Source: Pseudomonas caricapapayae (lineage in GTDB: Bacteria; Pseudomonadota; Gammaproteobacteria; Pseudomonadales; Pseudomonadaceae). Taken from it: 64,000 bases of DNA. Position numbers and translations under genes: made by a program. The stretch spans positions 62,001-126,000 of the forward strand of contig NZ_LJPW01000064.1 of NCBI RefSeq assembly GCF_001400735.1. Reading direction: 5' to 3'. The notes below the pieces were generated by a model. It worked only from the letters and a program-made list of their open reading frames with translations. It ran no database searches and was not told the DNA's origin. Position 1 is the stretch's first letter; each line of letters opens with the position of its first letter. Below, piece by piece: positions 1-9,160 of the stretch.

Positions 1-345
1 GCCGGGGAACAGCCGCACCGGACGGATATTGGCGTACTGGTCGAATTCGCGGCGAAACTTGAGCAACGAGCCCCACAGGGAGATGTGGTCCGGGACCTTT
101 TCCGGCCAGCCCACGGCACCGAAGAAGATCGAATCGAAGCCTTTGAGTCGTTCGAACCAGTCGTCCGGCATCATCTTGCCGTGTTTCAGGTAGTAGTCGC
201 AGCTGGCCCATTCGAAGTATTCGAATTCCAGTTCCAGTCCGTATTTCGCGGCAGTGGCTTGTACCACACGTACACCTTCCGGCAGCACTTCAAGGCCGAT
301 GCCGTCACCGGCAATGGCCGCAATACGCAGTTTCTTGTTGTTCAT
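1..345 (-). CDS. Tartrate/D-malate dehydrogenase (isopropylmalate dehydrogenase family), 3' part outside the window
   Basis: The first 115 residues are present and the gene runs off the left edge. The start reads MNNKKLRIAAIAGDGIGLEV, the nucleotide-binding start of the isocitrate/isopropylmalate dehydrogenase superfamily. It continues with a segment (FFGAVGWPEKVPDHISLWG) typical of the TtuC/DmlA branch rather than LeuB. Members oxidise and decarboxylate D-malate or meso-tartrate with NAD in the cytoplasm. The ATG at 345 faces a LysR gene across about 100 bases, the usual arrangement for a regulator and its target. Which of tartrate, D-malate or a related acid is used cannot be told from this fragment. 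Confidence 0.85.
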   Translation of the reverse strand, partial: MNNKKLRIAAIAGDGIGLEVLPEGVRVVQATAAKYGLELEFEYFEWASCDYYLKHGKMMPDDWFERLKGFDSIFFGAVGWPEKVPDHISLWGSLLKFRREFDQYANIRPVRLFPG

Positions 346-360
346 ATGCTGAGTCGATCC

Positions 361-383
361 ATGGGCTGTTTGGGACGGCCCAT
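361..383. promoter_or_regulatory. Candidate LysR operator (6-bp inverted repeat with 11-bp spacer)
   Basis: ATGGGC and GCCCAT are perfect inverted copies separated by 11 bases, which fits the T-N11-A rule for LysR binding sites. The repeat lies between the divergent dehydrogenase and LysR genes. A second, weaker dyad (ATCA at 409-412 and TGAT at 423-426) is nearby. This is inferred from the pattern and position only. Confidence 0.4.
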
Positions 384-442
384 GTTATAAGCACACGATA
401 TAAAGATAATCAGCGAATTAATTGATTGAGAAAACACGAATT

Positions 443-1357
443 GTGAATAATTATCCCAGCCTTGATGACTTGAATGTGTTCATCCATGTGGCGCGACGTT
501 CAAGTTTCATCGGAGCGGCTGACGAGCTGGGCATGTCTGCTGCCTATGTCAGCAAGCGCATCAGGGTCCTGGAGCAGGGCATGGGCGTCGTACTGCTGCA
601 CCGCTCGACCCGACAGGTGTCGATCACCGAAGACGGCGAGCGGGTTTACGAGTGGGCCCGAGGCTTGCTGGAGTCGGTACAGCAGATGGGCGAGGAGGTC
701 GCCGCGTTGCACGGCGAGCCCAGCGGTCTGCTACGCGTGGTCAGCAGTCAGGGGTTCGGTCGCCGCTTCGTGGCACCTGCCTTGTCAGAACTGGCGGCGC
801 GTTATCCCAAGCTCGATATACGCCTGGATATTCAGGACCGCCTGGTCGACCTGATCGAGGAAGGCGTCGATCTGGACATCCGCGTGGGCAACGAAATTTC
901 GCCGCATCTGCGTGCCAGGCATCTGGCCAGTAATTGGCGGGTTCTGTGTGCGAGCCCGGCTTATCTGAAACAGTACGGTACGCCGCTGAACCTTGGAGAG
1001 CTGTCCAATCACGATTGTCTGGTGATCAAGGAGCGCGACCGGCCGTTCGGCATCTGGCATCTCAATGGGCCACAGGGTGCTGAAACCGTCAAGGTAACGG
1101 GCAGCCTTTCCAGCAATCATGGTGAAATCGCCCGCCAGTGGTGTCTGGACGGGCGTGGAGTACTGCTGCGTTCGCTGTGGGATGTGCGCACTGATCTGGC
1201 TGAAGGCCGGTTGGTACAGGTCCTGCCGGAATACCGGCAAGATGCGGACATCTGGGCGGTGCATACTTCGCCGTTGATGAGTTCGGCCAAGGTCCGTGTA
1301 ACAGTGGAGTTTCTGCGCGATTACCTTGCTCTGCATCCGTCCCCGGCAAACCGCTGA
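443..1357 (+). CDS. LysR-family transcriptional regulator, probable regulator of the divergent dehydrogenase
   Basis: This is a full-length LysR regulator of about 304 residues. The N-terminal winged helix-turn-helix starts at SLDDLNVFIHVARR, with the recognition region AADELGMSAAYVSKRIRVLE, and an effector-binding domain of the periplasmic-binding-protein fold follows. I chose the GTG at 443. An in-frame TTG at 422 would add seven residues but has no visible ribosome site and overlaps a possible operator dyad. The divergent position next to a TtuC/DmlA-type dehydrogenase resembles E. coli dmlR-dmlA, so it may sense D-malate, tartrate or a similar acid. That ligand is inferred from context. 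Confidence 0.85.
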   Translation: MNNYPSLDDLNVFIHVARRSSFIGAADELGMSAAYVSKRIRVLEQGMGVVLLHRSTRQVSITEDGERVYEWARGLLESVQQMGEEVAALHGEPSGLLRVVSSQGFGRRFVAPALSELAARYPKLDIRLDIQDRLVDLIEEGVDLDIRVGNEISPHLRARHLASNWRVLCASPAYLKQYGTPLNLGELSNHDCLVIKERDRPFGIWHLNGPQGAETVKVTGSLSSNHGEIARQWCLDGRGVLLRSLWDVRTDLAEGRLVQVLPEYRQDADIWAVHTSPLMSSAKVRVTVEFLRDYLALHPSPANR

Positions 1358-1373
1358 CCTGCGCAGATCAATG

Positions 1374-2528
1374 TCAGTGGGCACCAGCCGCCTTGTTCAG
1401 ATCGCTGTCTGTCCATTCAGTGTAGATACACGCGTCAGCAGCAGCCCAGCGTACCCGCACCGGATCGCCGGCCCTGAGCAGCATGCCGGTCGCTGAAAGC
1501 GCTTTGACAGTCATGGCGGTGCCGCCAGTGGTCAGCACTGAACACGTCTGGCTTTCACCGAGGAAAAGCACTTCGGTGACGCTGGCATTGACTTCGTTCC
1601 AGCCTGCTTCCAGTGGCGTGGCCGCTGCCTGGGAAACGCTCAGCGCCTGAGCTTTCTCGGGGCGGACCATGAGCAGCACGTCCTGATCGGTCTTGAGGCC
1701 CGAGGTCAGGCGAATCGCCAGCGGGCTGCCCTCAAACGTGGCCACGGCGTTGCCCTGGGCTTTAAGCCTGAGGAAGTTGGAGTTGCCCAGAAACGAGGCA
1801 ACGAACGCATTCGGCGGGTCCTGATACAGGTCATAACCCGATCCCAGGCCAACGATTTTGCCATGACTGAAAATGGCGATGCGCTGAGACAGGCGCATGG
1901 CTTCTTCCTGATCGTGGGTCACATAGACAATGGTAATGCCCAGTCGACGATGCAATTGCCGCAGTTCGTCCTGCAGGTCTTCGCGCAGCTTCTTGTCCAG
2001 TGCGCCCAGCGGCTCGTCCATCAGCAGGATGCGAGGCTCGTAGACCAGCGCTCTGGCAATGGCTACCCGTTGTTGCTGGCCACCGGACAGCTGCGAAGGG
2101 CGGCGATGGGCAAATGCTTCCAGCTGGACCAGTTTGAGCATCGCATCGACTTTCTTCTCGCGTTCGGCGGCAGGCAACTTGCGGATCGCCAGCGGGAACG
2201 CAATGTTGTCGCGTACCGACAGGTGCGGGAACAGCGAGTAACGCTGAAACACCATGCCGATGTCGCGCTTGTGCGGCGGGACGTTCACCAGTGACTGGCC
2301 GCCCACCAGTATCTCGCCCGAGCTGGGTGTTTCGAAACCGGCAAGCATCGACAGCGTGGTGCTTTTTCCCGAGCCACTGGAGCCCAGGAAGGTCAGGAAT
2401 TCACCGTTCTGGATGTCCAGGGAAATGTTGTCTACCGCGGCGAAATTCCCGTAATGCTTGTCCAGATTGCACAGGCTGACCAGCGTTTTCTGCTCCTGAT
2501 GAGGAGGGTTTTTGATCACGGCACTCAT
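1374..2528 (-). CDS. ABC transporter ATP-binding protein, PotA-like (polyamine/opine-type importer)
   Basis: A 384-residue ATPase that powers the importer encoded upstream. Walker A (GSSGSGKST), the signature LSGGQQQRVAIARAL, Walker B (ILLMDEPLGALD) and the H-loop (YVTHDQEEA) are all present, and a C-terminal TOBE-type domain follows. The start at 2528 gives MSAVIKNPPHQEQ and overlaps the stop of the permease gene by four bases (ATGA), a sign of coupled translation. The longer open frame upstream is translated in another frame by the permease gene and is not used. It is the last gene of a binding protein-permease-permease-ATPase operon. The substrate is unknown. Confidence 0.9.
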   Translation of the reverse strand: MSAVIKNPPHQEQKTLVSLCNLDKHYGNFAAVDNISLDIQNGEFLTFLGSSGSGKSTTLSMLAGFETPSSGEILVGGQSLVNVPPHKRDIGMVFQRYSLFPHLSVRDNIAFPLAIRKLPAAEREKKVDAMLKLVQLEAFAHRRPSQLSGGQQQRVAIARALVYEPRILLMDEPLGALDKKLREDLQDELRQLHRRLGITIVYVTHDQEEAMRLSQRIAIFSHGKIVGLGSGYDLYQDPPNAFVASFLGNSNFLRLKAQGNAVATFEGSPLAIRLTSGLKTDQDVLLMVRPEKAQALSVSQAAATPLEAGWNEVNASVTEVLFLGESQTCSVLTTGGTAMTVKALSATGMLLRAGDPVRVRWAAADACIYTEWTDSDLNKAAGAH

Positions 2529-3340
2529 GATGTACTCCTGGCTTCGTTGCGACGACGCAGGGTCGCGGCGATGAACATGATCAGCACCGAGAGGGCGATC
2601 AGCAGCGTCGAGGCGACAGCGATGACCGGCGTCAGGTCCTGACGCAGCGTGGTCCACATTTTTACGGGAAGGGTTTGCAAGGTCGGACTGGCCATCATCA
2701 CGCTCAAGACCACTTCGTCCCACGAGACCAGAAACGCAAACAGTGCGCCGGCCATCATGCCCGGACGGATGCCAGGAAAGGTCACTTTGTAAATCGCCTG
2801 CAGGCGCGAGGCGCCACAGATTACTGCGGCATCTTCAATGGACTGGTCGAACAGCTTCAGTGAGTTGATGATCGAGATGATGGTGAACGGCAAAGCGACG
2901 ATCACATGGCTGACGACGAAGGAAAACAGCGTGCCGGTGTAACCGAGCTTGAGAAACAGTGCGTAGACCGCCACGGCGATAATTACCAGCGGCACGATCA
3001 TTGGCAACGTAAAGACGCCATACAGGAAGTCGCGACCCGGAAAACGGCCGCGTACCAGTGCGAACGCGGTGGGCAGCCCAAGCGCTACCGACACAAGGGT
3101 GGTCAGGATCGCGACCTTGAAGCTGGACATGGCAGCCGACATCCAGTCGGGGTTGGAGAAGAACTGCTGGTACCACTTCAGCGTCCAGCCTGGCGGCGGA
3201 AACACCAGCCACTGCGATGAACCGAATGACAGCAGAACGATGAACAGGATCGGCAGTAGCAGGAACAGCGCGATCAGAGCAGTAGTGAGGTACAAGCCCG
3301 TCCGCAGGCCGGGGCTCATGGCATTGGGAGTCAGGAGCAT
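2525..3340 (-). CDS. ABC transporter permease, PotC-like
   Basis: A 271-residue inner-membrane permease with about six hydrophobic segments. The EAA-type cytoplasmic loop (DAAVICGASRLQAIYKVTFPGIRPGMMAG) contacts the ATPase. It belongs to the binding-protein-dependent transport family of the PotC/CysW type. The ATG at 3340 lies six bases after the stop of the other permease gene, and its own stop overlaps the ATPase start. It probably pairs with the 3347-4285 product as a heterodimeric channel. Confidence 0.9.
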   Translation of the reverse strand: MLLTPNAMSPGLRTGLYLTTALIALFLLLPILFIVLLSFGSSQWLVFPPPGWTLKWYQQFFSNPDWMSAAMSSFKVAILTTLVSVALGLPTAFALVRGRFPGRDFLYGVFTLPMIVPLVIIAVAVYALFLKLGYTGTLFSFVVSHVIVALPFTIISIINSLKLFDQSIEDAAVICGASRLQAIYKVTFPGIRPGMMAGALFAFLVSWDEVVLSVMMASPTLQTLPVKMWTTLRQDLTPVIAVASTLLIALSVLIMFIAATLRRRNEARSTS

Positions 3341-3346
3341 GGCGGT

Positions 3347-4285
3347 TTACCTCGCGTTGCTGGCACCGACCGGGGATTCCGGCTGGAGCTTCAGGTAGAA
3401 GTAGAACAGCACCAGCGTGATCAGGACCAGCAACGCAGCGGCGGCACTGGCCAGCCCCCAGTTGAGGAACGACTGCACCTGCTGGACGATGAATTCGGGC
3501 AGCATCATGTTCTGCGCACCGCCAAGCAGCGCCGGGGTGACGTAGTAACCAAGCGACATCACAAACACCATAAGCCCCCCGGAAAACAGCCCCGGACGGC
3601 ACAGCGGCAGAAACACCCTGAAGAAATTGGTCCATGGGCTTGCGCCGCAGATCGAGCCTGCCTGCAACACCATCGGATCAATGGTCTGCATGGTTGCCTG
3701 CAAGGGCAGGACAATGAACGGGATCATGATGTAGCTCATGCCGATCACTACGCCGGTCAGGTTATGCACCATTTCCAGAGGCTGATCGATGATGCCCATC
3801 GCCATCAGCGCTTTGTTGACGACCCCGGACGCCTGCAGCAACACCAGCCAGGAGTAGGTGCGGGCCAGCAGGCTGGTCCACATCGACAACAGCACAATGT
3901 TGAGAATCCAGCGTCCCCAGCCGCGCGGCACCAGCGTGATCACCCAGGCCAGCGGGAAGCCCAGAAGCAGGCTGAACAGCGTCACCAGACCGGCCACGGA
4001 AAAGGTATTGAGCAGCACCCGCGAGTAGGCCGAGTTGGCAAACAGTTGTTCATAGTTACCAAGGCCCGGCACCGGCTCAAGAACACCTCGCAGCAGCAGT
4101 CCGATAAGCGGGGCGAAGAAGAACAGGCCGAGAAAGATCAGCGCCGGAAGCAGGTTGCGGCTGCCCCGCCAGCGCTGAGCAAGGGAAGGGGGGCGCTGCA
4201 TGCTCGTCGCCTTTTGACTCGCCGCGCCAGGGGTGCCGGACGCACCACTGGCCGGTAAGGATGGACGAGAAGCAGCCGCTGTCAT
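3347..4285 (-). CDS. ABC transporter permease, PotB-like
   Basis: A permease of about 312 residues. A Ser/Pro/Ala-rich cytoplasmic tail of about 40 residues comes first, then a hydrophobic segment (LLPALIFLGLFFFAPLIGLLL) and further membrane spans. The EAA-like loop reads QAGSICGASPWTNFFRVFLP. I set the start at the ATG at 4285, two bases after the binding-protein stop. An in-frame start at 4312 would add nine residues and overlap the preceding gene. It works with the 2525-3340 permease. Confidence 0.88.
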   Translation of the reverse strand: MTAAASRPSLPASGASGTPGAASQKATSMQRPPSLAQRWRGSRNLLPALIFLGLFFFAPLIGLLLRGVLEPVPGLGNYEQLFANSAYSRVLLNTFSVAGLVTLFSLLLGFPLAWVITLVPRGWGRWILNIVLLSMWTSLLARTYSWLVLLQASGVVNKALMAMGIIDQPLEMVHNLTGVVIGMSYIMIPFIVLPLQATMQTIDPMVLQAGSICGASPWTNFFRVFLPLCRPGLFSGGLMVFVMSLGYYVTPALLGGAQNMMLPEFIVQQVQSFLNWGLASAAAALLVLITLVLFYFYLKLQPESPVGASNAR

Positions 4286-4287
4286 CT

Positions 4288-5313
4288 TTACTTGACCAGC
4301 CATTCGTTCCACCGTGTCGCAATGTCAGCGCCATTCTTGGCCCAGTATGCGAAGTCGAGAGTGATTTGATCGGCAACATGAGCGGTTGGCAGGTTTGGTG
4401 CCAGCGTAGAGTCCAGGCGCGCAACGCTCTGAGTGTTTACCGGGGCATAGGCACTGAGGTTGGAGAAGTCGGCCTGGCCCTTGGCGCTGGTTGCGTTGGC
4501 AATGAATTTCATCGCAGCATCCTTGTTTTTTGCGCCTTTTGGCACGACCAGAAAATCAGCCATGACCAGGTTCTGCTTCCAGCTCACACCCACGGGGGCG
4601 CCGTCCTGTTGCAGGGCATAGACCCGACCGTTCCACATCTGCCCCATCGACACTTCACCGGAGGCCAGCAATTGTTGAGACTGCGCGCCGCCGCCCCACC
4701 AGACGATGTCTTTCTTGATGGTGTCGAGTTTTTTGAAGGCACGGTCGAGGTCCAGCGGATACAGCTTATCGGGTGCCACACCGTCGGCCAGCAGAGCCAG
4801 TTCAAGTACACCGGGGCTAGGCCATTTATACAGCGAGCGCTTGCCGGGGTAGGTTTTTGTGTCAAACATGGCGGACCAGTCGACCGGTGGCTTGGTGCCC
4901 ACTTTGCTTTCGTTGTAGCCGAGCACGAAGGAGAAGAAGAACGAACCGGCACCGTGATCGTTTACAAAGCGCTTGTCGATCTCATCACGCTTGATGGTGT
5001 TGAAGTCCAGAGGCTCAAGCAGGCCCTCGCTGGCGGCGCGCAAGGCAAAGTCTGCTTCGACGTCGACCACGTCCCATTGAACGTTGCCGCTTTCGACCAT
5101 GGCCTTGAGTTTGCCGTAGTCGGTGGGGCCGTCCAGCACCACCGTGATGCCGCTGGCCTTGCTGAATGGAGTCGCCCAGGCTTCTTTCTGGAAGTCCTGA
5201 GTGGAACCGCCCCAGCTCACGAAGTTGACGCTCTCGGCGGCGACGGCGGCGCAGCTCGAAAAAGCCAGCACGCTAGCCGCCAGGACTGCTGTTGCACGTT
5301 TGTTCAACACCAT
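4288..5313 (-). CDS. ABC transporter periplasmic substrate-binding protein, PotD-like
   Basis: A 341-residue solute-binding protein and the first gene of the importer operon. It has an N-terminal signal peptide (basic residues, hydrophobic core, cleavage near AAVAA-ES) and a mature start VNFVSWGGSTQDFQKEAW, typical of the spermidine/putrescine and opine binding family. The ATG at 5313 has a GAGG ribosome site eight bases upstream. A GTG at 5319 would add two residues. The 5' region (5314-5603) holds a near-copy of the palindrome found at the ribBA and AA_synth promoters. I therefore infer that it takes up the substrate, or a related one, of the neighbouring GntR-controlled cluster. Confidence 0.88.
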   Translation of the reverse strand: MVLNKRATAVLAASVLAFSSCAAVAAESVNFVSWGGSTQDFQKEAWATPFSKASGITVVLDGPTDYGKLKAMVESGNVQWDVVDVEADFALRAASEGLLEPLDFNTIKRDEIDKRFVNDHGAGSFFFSFVLGYNESKVGTKPPVDWSAMFDTKTYPGKRSLYKWPSPGVLELALLADGVAPDKLYPLDLDRAFKKLDTIKKDIVWWGGGAQSQQLLASGEVSMGQMWNGRVYALQQDGAPVGVSWKQNLVMADFLVVPKGAKNKDAAMKFIANATSAKGQADFSNLSAYAPVNTQSVARLDSTLAPNLPTAHVADQITLDFAYWAKNGADIATRWNEWLVK

Positions 5314-5477
5314 TTTCACGCCCTCATTTGTTGTGTTTTGAGCGGGCTTTTCTTGCCCGCGTAATCGGGAGCAGTAGGTCCAGTGGGCCTTGAAGCCTGG
5401 TACGGGTCAGGTGCTGTTATTAGTGCTGTCCCTTGCAGGGCGCGTCTGACCGAATCTTGTATTTATGGAATGTCATA

Positions 5478-5490
5478 TTATGGTATTCCA
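5478..5490. promoter_or_regulatory. Candidate GntR operator upstream of the ABC importer (one mismatch)
   Basis: TTATGGTATTCCA matches the 13-base version shared by the sites at 6748-6760 and 12170-12182 at 12 of 13 positions. The dyad core TGGTATTCCA is at 5481-5490. It lies about 165 bases before the binding-protein start, in a 290-base gap that holds no gene. The dyad form TGGT-N2-ACCA is usual for FadR-type GntR repressors, and such a regulator is encoded at 7734-8486. Confidence 0.5.
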
Positions 5491-5603
5491 AACTTTCTGC
5501 AAGCATTTTGCCCCGCCAAAATGCCTTCACTGAGTGTTTTTATGGCAAATACATGCAGCTGCTGACGATAGGTAACAGGGGCTGTCTGCGGAGTTTTTTC
5601 AGG

Positions 5604-6713
5604 TCAGCCGGGAAACGGAATACTTTCAATCACTTCCAGATCGTAGCCGGTCAAGCCTGCGTATTTCAGTGGCGGACCGAGATGGCGCAGCTTGCCGACA
5701 CCCAGATCCTGCAAGATCTGTGCGCCGGTGCCGACCTCGGAGTAGATGCGTGATTGCGAGCGGGTGTATTGGCGAGGCGGCTGGGTAAGATGCGGAATGC
5801 GCTCAAGCAGCGCTTGGGATGACTCGTGATTGGCGAGCACGACGACCACCCCGTGACCTTCTTCTGCGACGCGTTGCAGTGCGGCCCAGAGTGTCCAGTT
5901 GGCCGGACCGGTGTATTCGGCACCGACCAGGTCGCGCAGCGGGTCGACTACATGCACGCGCACCAGGGTCGTTTCGTCGCGGCGTATATCGCCCATCACC
6001 ATCGCCATGTGCACGCCGCCTTCAATGCGGTCTTCATAGCTGAACAGGCGGAAGATGCCGTGGACTGTCGGCAGTTCGCGCTCGCCGATCCTCACGATGG
6101 TGTGTTCGGTGCTCAGTCGGTAATGGATCAAGTCGGCGATGGTGCCGATACGAATGCCGTGCTTCTCGGCGAACAGTTCCAGGTCCGGCCTTCTTGCCAT
6201 GCTGCCGTCGTCATTCATGACTTCGACGATGACCGACGCGGGCGTAAAACCGGCCAGCCTGGCCAGGTCGCAACCGGCTTCAGTATGTCCGGCGCGGGTC
6301 AGCACACCGCCGTCGCGCGCGCGTAAAGGGAAGATATGGCCTGGCTGCACCAGGTCTTCAGGCACTGCATCCGGATTGACTGCGGCCTGGACGGTGCGTG
6401 CGCGATCTGCCGCGCTGATGCCGGTCGTGACGCCCGTTGTGGCTTCGATGGACACTGTGAACGCAGTGGCGAATACACTGCCGTTGCTTGGCACCATCTG
6501 TTCCAGGCCCAGACGCTGACAATGCTCGTCGGTCAGTGTCAGGCAGATCAGCCCACGTGCTTCCCGGGCCATGAAGCTGATCGCCTGTGCCGAACAGCAA
6601 TCGGCGGCGAGCAGCAGGTCGCCTTCGTTTTCCCGGTCCTCATCGTCGACCAGCAACACCATCCTGCCCTGGCGGTAGTCTTCAATGATGTCTTCGATAC
6701 GATCAAATGCCAT
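5604..6713 (-). CDS. ribBA: RibBA-type protein: DHBP synthase with degenerate GTP cyclohydrolase II domain
   Basis: A 369-residue protein. Residues 1-200 are a 3,4-dihydroxy-2-butanone-4-phosphate synthase domain with the metal/substrate motif [11 protein letters not shown] and a conserved [13 protein letters not shown] segment, so this riboflavin-pathway activity looks intact. Residues 205-369 align by length with GTP cyclohydrolase II, but the cysteine cluster that binds its zinc is missing: the region reads [17 protein letters not shown]. The second activity is therefore probably lost. The ATG at 6713 gives [19 protein letters not shown]. There is only a 94-base divergent gap upstream, too short for an FMN riboswitch. 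It holds a GntR-type palindrome, so this copy seems to follow the catabolic cluster, not general riboflavin control. Confidence 0.88.
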   Translation of the reverse strand: MAFDRIEDIIEDYRQGRMVLLVDDEDRENEGDLLLAADCCSAQAISFMAREARGLICLTLTDEHCQRLGLEQMVPSNGSVFATAFTVSIEATTGVTTGISAADRARTVQAAVNPDAVPEDLVQPGHIFPLRARDGGVLTRAGHTEAGCDLARLAGFTPASVIVEVMNDDGSMARRPDLELFAEKHGIRIGTIADLIHYRLSTEHTIVRIGERELPTVHGIFRLFSYEDRIEGGVHMAMVMGDIRRDETTLVRVHVVDPLRDLVGAEYTGPANWTLWAALQRVAEEGHGVVVVLANHESSQALLERIPHLTQPPRQYTRSQSRIYSEVGTGAQILQDLGVGKLRHLGPPLKYAGLTGYDLEVIESIPFPG

Positions 6714-6747
6714 GTTCAGTATCCCGGTTTTATGATTGGATGGATCG

Positions 6748-6760
6748 TGGTATACCATAA
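6748..6760. promoter_or_regulatory. Candidate GntR operator between ribBA and the DUF1330 gene
   Basis: The perfect palindrome TGGTATACCA (6748-6757) is followed by TAA. The same 13 bases recur at 12170-12182. It sits 35 bases before the ribBA start and about 50 before the DUF1330 start, so one bound repressor could act on both divergent promoters. The fit to FadR-type GntR sites (TGGT-N2-ACCA) and the nearby GntR gene support the call. Confidence 0.65.
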
Positions 6761-6807
6761 GACAGAATATTTCACAGATTCCCCATCATTGAAACAGTGA
6801 GATCGCG

Positions 6808-7098
6808 ATGAAGGCTTATTGGATTGCACACGTCGATGTAACCGACCCTCTGCAGTACAGCGAATACACCCGGCGTGCCCCAGCAGCGTTCGAGCTGTTT
6901 GGTGGCAGGTTTCTGGCAAGAGGCGGGCGTTCCGAGGCGGCGGAAGGGCGCAACACACCGCAGCGCACGGTGATCATCGAATTCGAGTCGTATGAAAAGG
7001 CAGTGGCCTGTTATCAGTCGCCCGAGTATCAGAATGCAATGAGCCACCGGCAAGGCGCGGCAAAAGCCGAGATCGTGATAGTAGAAGGGCAGCCTTGA
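6808..7098 (+). CDS. DUF1330 family protein (small ferredoxin-like fold)
   Basis: A 96-residue cytoplasmic protein of the DUF1330 family, a dimeric alpha/beta barrel fold related to small monooxygenases and YCII-like proteins. The start MKAYWIAHVDVTDP, the RTVIIEFESYEKAVACYQSPEYQ segment and the length are typical. No catalytic role is established for the family. It is the only plus-strand gene in the cluster and is divergent from ribBA across the shared palindrome. It is therefore likely co-regulated and may help turn over a cluster intermediate. Confidence 0.8.
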   Translation: MKAYWIAHVDVTDPLQYSEYTRRAPAAFELFGGRFLARGGRSEAAEGRNTPQRTVIIEFESYEKAVACYQSPEYQNAMSHRQGAAKAEIVIVEGQP

Positions 7099-7168
7099 TC
7101 ACGAGCCGGAAGCACAATCCAGGCAAGCATCGGACGGCTTCGCTTTTAGCTACCGTGGCGCTGCGCTT

Positions 7169-8486
<1,318 letters not shown>

Positions 8487-8661
8487 CGGGTGTGCTCGGA
8501 ATGGGGCTGTCAAAGTAAAAACGTGACTGAAAACAATGTCTCGCTCATGTCGGCAGCCCGGGAATCACGAGACTGCTGCATGGCCCGGAGGTGTGAACCG
8601 GGATCGCGGCGGAGTTTATCACGCCGATGCCTGCAACCACCAAAACAGCCCCGCGCAGTCA

Positions 8662-9147
8662 TCAGACGATGGCTGGCAGTGCGCCCATCTTGCCGCGGTG
8701 ATACACCATCGGGGTGACCGGTATTGCAGGCAATATCAGGTTTTTAACCGCGCCGACAATGATTGCGTGATCGCCGCCGTCGTATTCGCGCCACAGCTCG
8801 CACTCAATGATGGCCGTCGCCTTGCCCAGCAGCGGATTGCCCAGCTCGCTCAGGTGCCACTCGATGCCCTTGGTCTTGTCCTTGCCCTTGCTGGCGAATG
8901 CATAGGCTTCAACCTGTTGATCGGCAGACAACAGGTGAATGGCGAACTTTTTGCTGTCACGCAGCACCGGGTAAGTGTCCGATGCGTAGTTGGGGCAAAA
9001 CAGCACCAGTGCCGGGTCGATGGACAGCGCACTGAACGCGCTGGCAGTGATACCGACCAGATTGCCCTGTGGGTCCAGCGTGGTGACGATGGTCACGCCC
9101 GAAGGGAATGACGCCATGACTTCTTTGTAAATACCGGGTTCGATCAT
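8662..9147 (-). CDS. Flavin reductase (FMN-binding split-barrel family)
   Basis: A 161-residue flavin reductase-like domain: FPSGVTIVTTLDPQGNLVGITASAFSALSIDPALVLFC is the family hallmark. Such enzymes use NAD(P)H to make free reduced FMN or FAD for a two-component monooxygenase. The ATG at 9147 has a GAGG ribosome site. A start at 9174 would overlap the aldehyde dehydrogenase gene. It follows the aldehyde dehydrogenase gene by 13 bases and is in the same operon. No oxygenase partner is encoded in the window, so it must serve one elsewhere or the cluster has lost it. Confidence 0.9.
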   Translation of the reverse strand: MIEPGIYKEVMASFPSGVTIVTTLDPQGNLVGITASAFSALSIDPALVLFCPNYASDTYPVLRDSKKFAIHLLSADQQVEAYAFASKGKDKTKGIEWHLSELGNPLLGKATAIIECELWREYDGGDHAIIVGAVKNLILPAIPVTPMVYHRGKMGALPAIV

Positions 9148-9160
9148 CGCAGCGGCCTCG

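Noticed and set aside
4261..5364. Long plus-strand frame (367 codons) opposite the binding-protein gene
   Set aside because: It is the antisense shadow of a clear substrate-binding protein and has low-complexity composition with no domain or ribosome site.
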